A stretch of 64,000 bases of DNA from Warburgia ugandensis (taxonomy: Eukaryota; Streptophyta; Magnoliopsida; Canellales; Canellaceae): assembly GCA_035236585.1 (NCBI GenBank), contig CP141135.1:73137057-73201056 (forward strand). Reading direction: 5' to 3'. The notes beneath the pieces were generated by a model. That model was not told the origin of the DNA. It ran no database searches and saw only the letters and a program-made list of their open reading frames with translations. Shown piece by piece: positions 48,598-59,355 of this stretch. Positions within the stretch are counted from its first letter, which is position 1. Each line of letters begins with the position of its first letter. Both the position numbers and the translations under genes were made by a program.

Positions 48598-50030
48598 GGC
48601 ATTGTTGCTGACAATCATATTTGAGCCTGTTTTATGGGAAACAGTGCTCTGATCAAGGCAATAATTTCCAGCTGTGGCTCAAGAACGAGCCAAATCTTGC
48701 CATCATCTCCTAGATCAGTTAGACTCAACAAATGCAAAGACTGAAATATCAGATGGGATAAAGATTCAAGAGAACTTGGAGATGAAAACGAAAACATTCA
48801 AACCGATAGAGAACTTGAGATGACGCCAAACAGCTTAGGCATAAACATGTCTGTTTGCCATGATAATTATCCCTGCTGTTGGTCCAACAGGTTATGTTCT
48901 GAACGTTTCACATTTTCATGATTTCAGCCAGTAGGCTGCAAGTTAAAGTGACTTGAACAGAGCAAGATCCTGTATGAAAACTTGGAGAACAAGAGGACTA
49001 CCCTCTCCAAACACTGTAATTTGACTACATAAAATCTTTGACTAGTATCCTGAGAGGTCTTCGTACTTAGTGTCACCAATTCACACCCATATTGTCTTTG
49101 ATTTTAACTGTCAATTTCTTTCCGACGTCGTACGAGACTGTTTTTTCTAATACAAATCAGGTTTAGCCACAGTTTGCTTGCAGTATTTCTCAGACGGATT
49201 CACGCGAAAAAGTAACTTATTTTGGAAAGCTTTAAATCTTAAATGGCAAGCAGATGATTGTGTTATATTCATGCGTTTTACCTCCTACTTACCGATCCGG
49301 CAGAACAACTAATAATCGCTTCATGCACATTGATGTACCATTTCTGCAAATAATTAGAGACTTGGGGGGTTTACCAATGGTTTTTCTGTGAAACCAGAGC
49401 CCAAGTCAGACGTGGGGGAGCGACTGTTCGTCAAAGAAGTTGATTAAGCGCCTTGTCTCACAACCAGGCTACTATACCACTTAGTCGCGTAACCTTATTT
49501 TGTCTTTAAGTTTGTAGATGATTCCAACTTGGAATATAAATCTTACGCAAGAAATTGAATTCCCATTATTAGATTTCAGTGGTTGTGCAATGACGAGCAC
49601 TTGAAATGATATTCTCCGGCCCCTGTTTGGTTGGCAAGAAAATGGATTTTCCATCAAATTCTCATAATCAATGACATTTTACCGTTCGTTTTAGATCATC
49701 TGAGAGAGAGAGAGTTAAGGCAACATTGTAAGCGATTCAGATTTAGGCAATTTATAGACTTATAACCGTCCATGTCATCTAGGGAAGGGGCTCGTGAGGT
49801 GAATACCAGGGTCACACGTATCGTCGATTCATCATGACGACATAAGCTGAGTTATAATCCAATCAAATTTGAAGAAAGGCTGCCAGATAGTGGGACCTGA
49901 CTTTAACGGTGCCCGATCAGAGTGGGCCCCACCCCAGCCATGGATTGCTGGACCCAAGAAAATGACAGAAGCCATCTTTCCTGTACATTTTACGGGTGTT
50001 CTCTCCTTCCATTTCGACGCCCACTTCCCA
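48598..50030. other. Intergenic, no gene seen, into VHA-D promoter
   Basis: No gene or element recognised. The last few hundred bases, GC-richer from about 49890, are likely VHA-D promoter. No TATA box was assigned. Confidence 0.4.
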
Positions 50031-50060
50031 TTGAAGACAGAGAGAGCGAGAGACGGAGAA

Positions 50061-50075
50061 ATGCAAATATCGTAA
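50061..50075 (+). promoter_or_regulatory. Possible 4-codon upstream ORF in VHA-D leader
   Basis: ATG CAA ATA TCG TAA lies in the probable 5' leader exon, just after a GAGA-rich tract, and is out of the main start's exon. It matters only if transcription starts upstream of 50061. Confidence 0.35.
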
Positions 50076-50099
50076 AATCAGGTGCAGATTGGAAAAATT

Positions 50100-50663
50100 G
50101 TAAGTTCTCTTGCCGTTTCGATCTCCAACTTCGTAATCTTTCTGAAAAAGTGGGAATTTTTCAGTGTTTCCTTTTGAGTTTCTAGGGTTAGAAACGTCGA
50201 AAAAGGAAGATTTTCTGCACTTTTCAGGTTTAGATATTTGAGAAGTTTGTGGAAGTCAAGTAATCTGTTATCGTAGTTCTGCATACTGAAATTTATGGGT
50301 CAAACTGTTGAAATTGGAGGATTTTGAGAATTTCCAGTAGCGATCTAGATAGTTGAGAGTTTCTTACGATTTCTGGGTCCGGATCTCGTGCGAAATCTGT
50401 GAAATTGAATGTTCTTTTTTTTATGAGAGAATTGAGTCTTTGGAGATCGGGAAGTTGGTTGCTTTGGACCATCTTTTGGTTCAGGATATTGGAATTTAGG
50501 GTTTTCTTCAAGTTTTTGATCAGGATATTTGATAGATCTGGACGGGGGTGAGGTGAAAACTTGGAATTTGGGGATCTTTCTCGTATTACTGTTCAATTCT
50601 TCAGAAGAAGAGAAAAAGGACAATTTTACCAGAATCTTAACGTTTCTTCTAGTTTTTTGTTAG
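50100..50663 (+). other. Probable 5'-UTR intron of VHA-D
   Basis: A strong donor GTAAGTTC begins at 50100 and an acceptor TTTTTTGTTAG ends at 50663, 17 bases before the VHA-D ATG. The segment between is AT/T-rich as in plant introns. This is inferred from signals only. Confidence 0.5.
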
Positions 50664-50680
50664 GATATTAGTAATTCGAG

Positions 50681-51466
50681 ATGTCTGGCCAAGGTCAGCG
50701 TTTGACTGTGGTCCCCACAGTTACTGTTCTTGGTGTGATCAAAGCTCGCCTGGTTGGTGCCACCCGTGGCCATGCTCTTCTCAAGAAGAAGAGTGATGCC
50801 CTTACCGTCCAATTTCGGCAAATTCTTAAGAAAATTGTTTCTACAAAAGAGTCAATGGGAGAGATCATGAAGAGTTCTTCCTTTGCCCTGACCGAAGCCA
50901 AGTATGTTGCAGGGGACAACATTAAACACATTGTCCTCGAAAATGTCCAATCTGCATTGTTGAAAGTTAGGTCGCGGCAAGAGAATGTTGCTGGTGTTAA
51001 GCTCCCCAAATTTGAGTACTTCACCGATGGGGAGACCAAGAATGATCTCACTGGTTTGGCCCGAGGTGGTCAGCAGATTCAGAATTGTCGGGCAGCTTAT
51101 GTGAAGGCAATTGGGGTTCTTGTTGAGCTGGCATCACTTCAAACTTCTTTCTTGACACTTGATGAGGCAATCAAGACCACCAATCGGAGGGTTAATGCAT
51201 TGGAGAGTGTTGTGAAACCGAGGTTGGAGAATACAATAAGTTACATTAAGGGGGAGTTGGATGAGCTCGAGAGGGAGGACTTCTTCAGGTTGAAGAAGAT
51301 TCAAGGGTACAAGAAGAGGGAAATTGAAAGGCAGACTGCAGCAGCTAAGCTATTTGCAGAGGAGAAGTTTGCTGAGAATATTTCATTGCAGAAAGGGATT
51401 CCGGTTACTGCAGCCCACAACTTGTTGTCTGCTGCATTGGAGAGGGATGATGATATCATTTTCTGA
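50681..51466 (+). CDS. VHA-D: V-type proton ATPase subunit D
   Basis: 261 residues, uninterrupted, the usual length for plant VHA-D. Subunit D forms the central rotor shaft of the V1 sector together with subunit F. It couples ATP hydrolysis in the A3B3 head to rotation of the membrane ring that acidifies vacuole and trans-Golgi compartments. Visible: the conserved N-terminus SGQGQRLTVVPTVTVLGVIK, a first long helix (about residues 20-75), a middle region with LPKFEYFTDGE, a second long helix (about 140-220) with RVNALESVVKPRLENTI and DELEREDFFRLKKIQ, and a variable tail ending DDDIIF. The two helices form the coiled coil of the shaft. The coding region has no intron. The start is the only Met giving the family N-terminus. 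Confidence 0.97.
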   Translation: MSGQGQRLTVVPTVTVLGVIKARLVGATRGHALLKKKSDALTVQFRQILKKIVSTKESMGEIMKSSSFALTEAKYVAGDNIKHIVLENVQSALLKVRSRQENVAGVKLPKFEYFTDGETKNDLTGLARGGQQIQNCRAAYVKAIGVLVELASLQTSFLTLDEAIKTTNRRVNALESVVKPRLENTISYIKGELDELEREDFFRLKKIQGYKKREIERQTAAAKLFAEEKFAENISLQKGIPVTAAHNLLSAALERDDDIIF

Positions 51467-51566
51467 TGAGAGGTTTCTTTCCCTGTTTTTCTTTGATTAT
51501 ATGGTTTTTTCCCTGCTGCTTTAGGAAAACCATTTTCATGATTTTCGGTGGTGTGTCGTGCCAATG

Positions 51567-51572
51567 AATAAA
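51567..51572 (+). promoter_or_regulatory. Likely polyadenylation signal of VHA-D
   Basis: AATAAA about 100 bases after the VHA-D stop, followed by T-rich sequence. A plausible near-upstream element for the 3' end. Confidence 0.55.
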
Positions 51573-51599
51573 AGTTTAGTGTCTTCATCCTTTAAGTAC

Positions 51600-53690
51600 G
51601 TTATGTACATTTATGCTTTATTATCTGTCTGTACTGAATTACTTGCTGGTATCTATTTCTTAGTTGGTTTATTAATTTTTCTAATTTTAATTACTCTCAC
51701 CTGATGATTTTTATCCCTTATCATGTGTGTGATAATATGATTTGGATAATACTAGTTTACTTCTTGCTTCTTAGTTGTCAACAACTGATACAATGGCCTT
51801 GGGACAATTGGTATCTTCTCCTATGGTTCTTGTATAGTGTACCTAGAGGATTAGGTATTTCCTGATTATTGTTGCTTGGTGGTTTTACAGGTTTGTGTTG
51901 TATTGTTCGCCCACTCCCTCTTCTTCTTTATCTGTTTTGCCTTATAATTTATTGGACAGAGAAAAAAATCTCACATTAGAAAAAGTGGTCGTCTGAATGA
52001 CCACTAATGATCTCTACTTCTCCCCTCTATGGTGGGGGTTGATGTTGACCGTGGCATTATCCATGTAGGAAGCAATATAGAAGCATGAAATTGACGTTTA
52101 ACCAACGTAGAAGCTTTCATTTAGAACATCGTCTGGTTTCCAGGCAAAATTACTCTGATAAGTGATTCACTTATCCTTGTTGAACCCTTATTTTTATTGA
52201 GCATCCACTGCAGTTCAGCTTCATATGCTATGCCTCGAGAGGATCCACTTAGCATCTTCCCCACCTTTTCCCATCATTTCCGTTATCATCTTCCACTTTC
52301 TCAAATAATGTTCCATTAAAATTCTTTAAAATCCCCGCAAAAATCCTTCTTAGCCAAAAATGAATATACCATTTTCAGAAATCCATTCAAAGCCTTATTT
52401 TTTGGTAATCCCTTCCAAAGCTTACTTTCTCTTTGTTCTACGTAATATCATTTCTGTTCATGAGATTCATTTTAAGCTGTTTTTTGGGGTGTTGAACAAT
52501 TGTTTGGGATATTCATCGAGTTAGTGTGGTAGAAAAGATAGCCAATCTTCCTGGTGGTTGCCTCCTCCATTGACTGCCCTCAAGCTCATCACTAGAGTCT
52601 TGGCATCCTGATCTAGGGCTATGTTTGTACAGGTAAATTTGCTGCATAAGGTCTTGGTCTAAAGGATTCTTATGAGGTGGAAGTCATTGCTTTAAGAAGT
52701 TGGGTTAGGGTTTGAGATCTTTGTATGTGGAGCACCTCTAATGTAGAAGTGATTGAACCATTGGCTACAAAATTAGGTGGCATCCCTTCGCGATTTTGCT
52801 AATGATGTGCATGAGGTGATTGGCACCACCAGGTCCTGCATTTCAAGTCAATGAGCAATGATGTGCATGTTCTTTGCTTAACAGGGAGTTCACTGAAAGA
52901 AAAAGTAGAAAGGAAAGTTATGGCTTCTGCAGTTTTCCCCTCCTTTTCTTAATTAAGCTTGTTTATCATTCAAAAGAAAGAAATGTCTTAACTGAACACC
53001 TTTTGAAAGGTTCCAGAAAGAGTCTGTCGTGAGCATCATCACCCTAAGGAGGTGAAATGGTCCGATGTCAAATTGATATGGGACAGCAGAGGATCTATTC
53101 TAAACATAATTTGATTGGAAAAGGTTTGAGAAACTACTAGAGGTAACAAGAAAGATTTGACTAGTTTCAATAATAGTTTGAAATCTAAGTTTATAAAGCA
53201 AGCAGTAAAGATGGAGATTTTAAGATAAACACAGAACTATTTTTCGGAAGAAAAAAAAAAAAAACGGAAAGAGCAGATTACATTCACTTATTGTAATTAA
53301 TCCTGAACGAGTAGACTTTGGTAACTACTTAAGTTCTGCTTATGAATAGGAAGATTGCAAATAGCCACAGCAAGTTAGTAAAACAAACAAAGAAAGATCA
53401 GCAAGTAGAAGCACTGCTCAAGAACTTCCATCATGTCAATTCTAAACTAAAATTTAGAAATTTGAAAGTATGGACATGCCGTTAGATAAAATATGGAGAA
53501 AACAGAAAAAAATAGTGGAATCTACTTCAATTTCTGAGTTAGAGAATATGTGCATCCGGGATTAGAAGAAAGCGTAGTAAAATAGTATGACTCGTACCAT
53601 TTTCTTTTCTTTTTCCTCTACCACCCATTCCGCCGGACAAATTCCGACCTGTAAATATAGAAATAAACAGAATTAATTGTGAAAACACAA
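51600..53690. other. AT-rich intergenic, no gene seen
   Basis: No coding similarity, RNA gene or clear element ends. A poly-A run lies at about 53251-53263. Confidence 0.45.
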
Positions 53691-53695
53691 TATCT

Positions 53696-53806
53696 AGGCT
53701 GGACCACAAGGGTAAGTAGTACATGACCTTATCTTACAAAGCTGTTTCGACGCCTTGAGCCTGTGATCTCAAGGTCACACAATGACAACTTTATCGTTGT
53801 GCCAAG
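53696..53806 (-). mobile_element. Au SINE, inner part, split by the chromovirus
   Basis: Minus-strand Au SINE from GGCACAACGATAAAGTTGTC through GTGACCTTGAGATCACAGG to GTGGTCC. The first dozen bases of the SINE (AAGGGAGCCTTG) are missing here and are found at 59343-59355, on the far side of the LTR element. Confidence 0.85.
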
Positions 53807-54252
53807 TGTCACGGGCTTAGCTTCTTAGATTCCCATGTGGCACTTAGATTGGCTTCTCACCTCGAACCAACTAAGTAAGCTTGATTAAAAACCTAAAGGA
53901 GAAGAACAATTGAAAGGAAACTTGGATGCCTTGCAAGTGTGGAAGCTCCCCTATTTATAGGTACTTAACTCCTTCCACCTCAATGGATGGTAGAGATCTT
54001 TACAAGTATTTACCATCCTACAGTTGGAGACTATTCTAGAATCCTCTCTAGAAGTCTCTACATAAGTCTTTAGTTCCACCACATTTAGGATGCTCTTAGA
54101 GAATTCTAGAGATAAGATATTTACATGATATACTTGGGCCTTCTAGATTATGGATCGCTTTGATGGATCTAAGTCTCTCAAGTTAAGCTACGCAGGTCTC
54201 CATTGAAGTTTATGGGCATTGGTCATGGATCCCTCAATGCAAGTCTGTGACA
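53807..54252 (-). repeat. 3' LTR of the chromovirus
   Basis: 446 bp. On the minus strand it runs TGTCACAGAC to CCCGTGACA. It matches 58852-59342 over its length but lacks about 45 bases that the other LTR has near 58975-59020. Confidence 0.9.
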
Positions 54253-54449
54253 TTCTCCCCCATCAGATGCAGCAACATCCTCGGCACGCTGCTTGTGAAA
54301 TTTCTCAATATGATCCTTGAATTGCCATAAGGACTCTTTGTCTCCCAACTGGCTTCAACCTCTGGCAGACCCTTCCATTTGACAAAATACTCTATGTGTG
54401 GAGATCTATCTCTTCCACATACCTCTCGCTCAGCAAGTATTTCTTCCAC
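54234..54449 (-). pseudogene. Chromodomain of the chromovirus integrase
   Basis: Encodes EEILAEREVCGRDRSPHIEY then FVKWKGLPEVEASWE, the chromodomain core with its aromatic residues. In chromoviruses this domain ends the polyprotein and steers integration to marked chromatin. It is separated by frameshifts from the integrase upstream. Confidence 0.85.
54253..54265 (-). other. Polypurine tract of the chromovirus
   Basis: TGATGGGGGAGAA on the minus strand, directly adjoining the 3' LTR. It serves as plus-strand primer in reverse transcription. Confidence 0.75.
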
Positions 54450-54544
54450 ATCCTTATCAAAGGAAGTGGTTACAATGGGTGGTGCTAGGTGAGATTGGTT
54501 CCTGTTAGGATCCTCCTCATCTGCTCGATAAGATTTTAAGTTAC

Positions 54545-55701
54545 TTAGTGGAAGACTGGATGAATCTTCAGTCTTTGTAGTAGCTCCAATCGATAAGAAG
54601 CCTTTCCTATCTTCTTCAAGATGGGAAATGACCCTTCATACTTCCTCAACAGTCCCTTGTATAAGGGTCTCATAGCCTTGTGCTGTGTTGGTAAGAGTTT
54701 GAGCATGACGAGATCTCCTTCTTGAAACTTTAGTGGTCGCCATCTTCTATCAGCCCACTTTTTCATCTTCTTGGAGGTTTTCTCCAGTGAAGCATGAGCT
54801 AAGTCCTGTTGTTCATGCCATCCTTTAGCAAACTTGTACGTTGCTGGACTACTCCCTGCATAACTTGCTACTAGGGTATTTGGCGTCAAAGGTTATTGCC
54901 CAGTCGTAAGTTCAAATGGGCTACACCTGGTGGATTCAAATATCTGTAAATTATAAGAGAATTGGGCAATGTCTAGCAACTTAGCCTAATCTCTTTGGTT
55001 GGCACTCACATAGTGCCTCAGATATAGCTCCAATAAGGCATTCACCCTTTCCGTCTAACCATCAGTTTGTGGGTGAAAGCTAGTGGAGAAGTTCAACTCT
55101 GAATCGAGGAGCTTGAAGAGCTCTGACTAGAATCTTCCTATGAAGCACTTGTCCCTGTCACTGATGATGGTTTTAGGAATTCCCAATATTTCACCACATT
55201 TCTTAGGAATAGTCGGGCCGCCTCTTCTACTGTGCAGTTTGCAGGTGCTACAATGAATGTGGCGTACTTAGTGAACCTATCGATCACCACTAGTATTGTG
55301 CCAAATCCTTCAGACTTTGGTAGGCATGTGATGAAGTCTAGGGAAATGCTTTCCCATGGTCTCTCTGGAATAGGGAGCGGCTCAAGTAGTCCTCCTAGAG
55401 CACTTTGCTTTATCTTGTCTTGTAGACACACAAGACAAGTCCTTATGTATGTTTCCATATCTTCCCACATGCATGGTTAGTAGTAGCAATCTCCCAACAA
55501 TGCTAAGGTGCAATGAGTTTCAAGATGTCCTGCCCACTTGCTATCACGACACTCCTTTATCAGTTCTTTTCGTATGCCTCCCCACTTGGACACAGATGCA
55601 ATTACCTCTAGTGTAGAAGAGTCCATCATCCAGCCAAATCGCCTTGTACGTCCTTCTTTGGTGACTGCAATGACATTCTTGGTCATTGGGTCACACTTCA
55701 C
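54545..55701 (-). pseudogene. Chromovirus integrase
   Basis: The zinc-binding region around 55477-55560 and 55420 includes GHLETHCTLALLGD and CLVCLQDK. The catalytic core starts LDFITCLPKSEGFG and VVIDRFTKYATFI (about 55300-55360). A C-terminal part lies at 54545-54889, with KFQEGDLVMLKL and LKIHPVFH. Stops and at least one frameshift (between 55138 and 54889) break it. Confidence 0.88.
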
Positions 55702-55878
55702 TCCTCTTATCCGATCGAGGAGGGTACTGCTTGGTTGAGTTATGGTAGCAAGCTCGGCTTTTCAACTTAATGCATTTGCCACAGAATTCGTCTTGCTCGG
55801 CTTGTATTCTAAGTCATAATCAAATTTGGCAAGGAAGTCTTAACACCTAGCTTACTTGGGACTAAGCTTCTTTTGAAT

Positions 55879-57210
55879 TTAAAAGTAGCTAGTGGCAATG
55901 TTAACAAACCTAGTTCTAAGCAAGTAGTGTCTCCAGACACGCAAACAATGTATCACGACTGTCATCTCTTTCTCTTGAGTTGTATACCTCTCTGTGTCAT
56001 TGAGTTTGCGACTCTCATAGGCAATGGGATGTCCTTCTTGCATTAGAACACCTCCAATGGTAAAGTTAGAGGCATCAATTTGTAACTTAAATGGCTTGTG
56101 GGGATCAGGCAAGCTCATCACTAGCTCTCCAAAAATCGCTTCCTTCAACTTCTCGAAAGTAGCTTGACATTGAGTCGTCCATTCCCAAGCTTTGTTCTTC
56201 TTCAATAGATCCGTTAGTGGTGCAGCTATTGAAGAATACCCTTTTATGAATCGCCGATAATAGTTAACCAATCCTAAAAATGATCACAGTTCTAGCACTT
56301 TTGTGGGTGGGTTCCAGCATTGAATAGCCTTCACTTTGGCCTCGTCCATCATAAGTCTTCCATCCTTGATCTTGTGTCCTAAGAAGGAGACTTCCTGTTG
56401 CGTGAATGAACATTTCTCCTTTTTGATGTATAACTCATTTTCTCTCAATAGTTGGAAGACCTTTCTTAAGTGATGCACGTGGTCTTCTAATGTCTTACTA
56501 TAAACCAAGATGTCGTTAAGATAGAATACCGCAAACTTATCCAAGTAGGGGTGAAATATCTTGTTCATCAACGTACTAAATGTGGCAGGTGCATTAGTGA
56601 GACCGAAGGGCATAACCAAAATTTCATATGAACCATACCTGGTTACATAAGTAGTCTTGGGTTTATCTCATTTGGCTATTTGAACCTGGTAGTAACCTGA
56701 TCGAAGGTAAAGTTTGGTGAAAACTCTAGCTCCTCCAAGCTGATCGAACAAGTCCGCTATGAGTGGAATGAGATACTTGTTCTTCACAGTTACTTTGTTG
56801 AGGTCTCGGTAGTCAATGCACAATCGAAGTGAGTCATCCTTCTTCTTTTGATAAAAGACTGGTGCTCCATATAGTGCCTTTGAGGGTTGGATGAATCTTG
56901 CATGCAATAGTTCCTTGAGCTGCTTCTTTAGCTCTTCTAGCTCTGAAGGTGCTATGCAGTAAGGAGCCTTAGCAGGTGGTTTAGCCTCAGGCTCCAACTC
57001 GATCTCATGATCCACCTCCCTCCTAGGTGGCAATTTCTTTGGGAGTTCTTTGGGCATCACGTCCTTCAACTCCTCTAGTACACCCTTAATAACCTTAGGT
57101 ATCTCTATGGGAGAATATTTAGCTTCTTCCTTTAAAGTAGTAAGGCAGGTTGTCTCATACCTCTTTAGTCTTTTTGATAGTTGCATTACAGACAAAGTCA
57201 TGCTCTCCAC
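55879..57210 (-). pseudogene. Chromovirus reverse transcriptase and RNase H
   Basis: One frame with internal stops. RT begins [20 protein letters not shown], then [50 protein letters not shown], the active-site box as FYLNDILVYSK (second catalytic position Asn instead of Asp), and FLGHKIKDGR. RNase H follows with [18 protein letters not shown] and YTTQEKEM. In-frame TGA stops lie at about 56668 and 56284. The enzyme cannot be functional. Confidence 0.9.
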
Positions 57211-57580
57211 CTTTGCCTATCTTGAGAGGGGAATAGTGCACATTGAATCTCCTTCCGCTGTGCACAGTGTTGTAGTGTGGGAGTGGAAGCGCCTTAACTT
57301 TGTCAAAAAACTCTATCCTAAACACTAGATTTCCATCATCTATATGGATGATGGAAAAGTCTACCAGCCCTTTCCACTTGTCCATACACATTGCGACTTC
57401 TCGAGCAACTCCAGTGATTGGTTTGGCATTCGCAGTCACTGTCTTTACTCGTCCACCAACCTTTGAGACTCTAAGACCTAGTCTCTTGGCGTCTTCCCTT
57501 GAAATAAAGTTGTTGGTAGCTCCCGTATCCACTAACCCACGAGTGGACATGTCATTCACCTTGGCATCTACGTACATCAA
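57155..57580 (-). pseudogene. Chromovirus aspartic protease
   Basis: Contains the active-site motif VDTGATNNFIS (about 57510-57545) and the downstream VRIEFFD-like region. It lies in frame with gag but out of frame with RT, so a frameshift near 57155-57210 separates them. Confidence 0.88.
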
Positions 57581-57673
57581 GCCTTTGGTAGAGGTTTTAG
57601 GAATCTCTAACTTAACAGCGTTAGGATTTTGTAAAGAAGATAGTTTATAATCTTCCGTAGTACTCCCTTCTTC

Positions 57674-58786
57674 CTAATAGGAGATCATGGAGTTTAAGGC
57701 CTTCCTCTTTAGACAATCACGCATGAGGTGTGGTCCATCACAAAAGTAGTAAGCTCTCGATGGAAAAGCTTGTTCTTTGCTCTTTCCTTTCCAACTTGGT
57801 GGTTTGGATGACTCAGGCTTGTTCTTAAGAACGCCTTTGCCTCCCCCACCTTTGACATGGATACTCTTTTGGCTTTTCGATTTTCCATCATCTTTCCTTA
57901 ATTCGACTAAGCATTCAATTGCGGTGATTGTATCAAACAAAGTAGAGACGTTACGGCGACGCAAGTCTTGCTTTGCCCAATCTTTTAGCCTGCTGAAGAA
58001 GTACACAAACTCGTCTTCTTCAGACATGTTAGGGATCTCAAACAAAATATTTGAATACTCTGAAATATAATCGCAAATAGTCCCCGTATGCTTCAACCAT
58101 CATAACTTTTTCGTAGCCTCAATGCATGCATTCTCTTGAAAGAAATGTGTCTTAAGGTCGTCCTTAAACTCGTTCAAAGTGTTAATGGTGGATGTACCTT
58201 TTTTTATTTTCATGCTTCTCTTACGCTACCATAGTAGGGCATTATCCGTGAGGTAGAGTGAAGCAGTAGCAATCTTTTGCTCATCTTCTTCCATTTGTAG
58301 GTGTTGGAAGTACCTTTTAACGTTCTATAGAAATGTGTCAATTTTCTTCACATCCCGTTTCCCACCATAGCTCTTTGGCTTTGGGACATCAATCTTTGGG
58401 GCCTCAGGAACCACGTGAGTCCTATTCGCCACGGCTTCCTTGCATAAGGATACGTCCTCGTGCATCACCTTCATCTCATCACAGAGTGTAGCTAACTCCG
58501 CGAATAGCTTATCAAACTAGGTTTGAAACTCCACATAACTTGCATTCCTCATGGAGTTTAGACCGTCCTCCTACTCTTTCTTAAGCTCTTCCGCCATAGC
58601 TTCAAGGGACCCAAACGTTGGGTGCTCTAACTTTAGCCGAGTGGAGATATCCGCAACGGCTGTCTCCATCTTAACAAGTCTGGATTCCAAAGATGAGATT
58701 AAGTCCTTGGACTTACCTCTCTTGTTGTTCCTCTAAGCATCTTCACAAGCAAGCTCCACATTTAAGACATGAGAATCGTCCCCCAT
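57674..58786 (-). pseudogene. Chromovirus gag
   Basis: Starts MGDDSHVLNVELA at 58786, with several stops. It contains the retrotransposon capsid region (KIATASLYLTDNALLWWR, NEFKDDLKTHFFQENA) and a zinc knuckle-like FCDGPHLMRDC near 57740. The frame ends at TAG 57674. Confidence 0.85.
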
Positions 58787-58837
58787 CTTCTTCTCCTTGC
58801 TAGGATATAAACCTTCGCTCCTAACTTGCCGAATCAT

Positions 58838-58849
58838 GCTCTAATACCA
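58838..58849 (-). other. Primer binding site for tRNA-iMet
   Basis: TGGTATTAGAGC on the minus strand, two bases inside the 5' LTR. It is complementary to the 3' end of the initiator tRNA encoded at 21718-21789 at 11 of 12 positions. Confidence 0.85.
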
Positions 58850-58851
58850 AC

Positions 58852-59342
58852 TATCACGGGCTTAACTTCTCAGACTCCCATGCAGCACTTAGATTGGCTT
58901 CTTATCTCAAACCAACTAAGTAAGCCTGATTAGAAACCCAAAGAAGAAGAACTAAAAGGGAACTTGGAAGGAACTCTAGCTTTATTGCTTCGAAGATACT
59001 TATAACTCTTGGATGCCTTACAAGTGAGGAAGCTCCCCTATTTATAGGTGCTTACCTCCTTCCACCTCCTCAATGGATGGTGGGGATCTTTACGAGTGTT
59101 AACCATCCTACGGTTGGTGACTATTCTAGAATCCTCTCTAGAAGTCTCTACATAAGTCTTTGATTCCACCACATTTAGGATGCTCTTGGAGAATTCTAAA
59201 GACAAGATATTTACATGATGTACTTGGGCCTTCTAGATTATGGATCCCTTTGATAGATCTAAGTCTCTCAAGTTAAGCTACGCAGGCGTCCATTGAAGTT
59301 TATGGGCATTGGTCATGCACCTTGTAATGCAAGTCCATGACA
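58852..59342 (-). repeat. 5' LTR of the chromovirus
   Basis: 491 bp. On the minus strand it runs TGTCATGGAC to CCCGTGATA (terminal CA mutated to TA). It is homologous to 53807-54252. The extra ~45 bases, with TTTATTGCTTCGAAGATAC, are an insertion here or a deletion in the partner. Confidence 0.9.
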
Positions 59343-59355
59343 CAAGGCTCCCTTC
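59343..59355 (-). mobile_element. First bases of the split Au SINE
   Basis: CAAGGCTCCCTTC, the complement of GAAGGGAGCCTTG, is the canonical Au SINE start. It completes the SINE fragment at 53696-53806. Confidence 0.8.

Larger units (their letters stand above)
53807..59342 (-). mobile_element. Ty3/gypsy chromovirus, 5536 bp, complete but decayed
   Basis: Two LTRs (53807-54252 and 58852-59342) bracket minus-strand gag, protease, RT, RNase H, integrase and chromodomain, in the Ty3/gypsy order. A primer binding site complementary to tRNA-iMet (58838-58849) and a polypurine tract (54253-54265) are at the expected ends. The chromodomain marks a chromovirus. The clade (Reina- or Galadriel-like by size) is uncertain. 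A four-base duplication CAAG flanks it (53803-53806, 59343-59346). The insertion site is inside an Au SINE. Stops and frameshifts inactivate all genes. Confidence 0.93.

Noticed and set aside
55232..57650. Plus-strand frames opposite the chromovirus pol
   Set aside because: Antisense shadows of RT, integrase and protease. Pol motifs are all on the minus strand.
59343..59355. Independent short repeat next to the chromovirus
   Set aside because: It is the missing start of the Au SINE at 53696-53806, so it was assigned to that.
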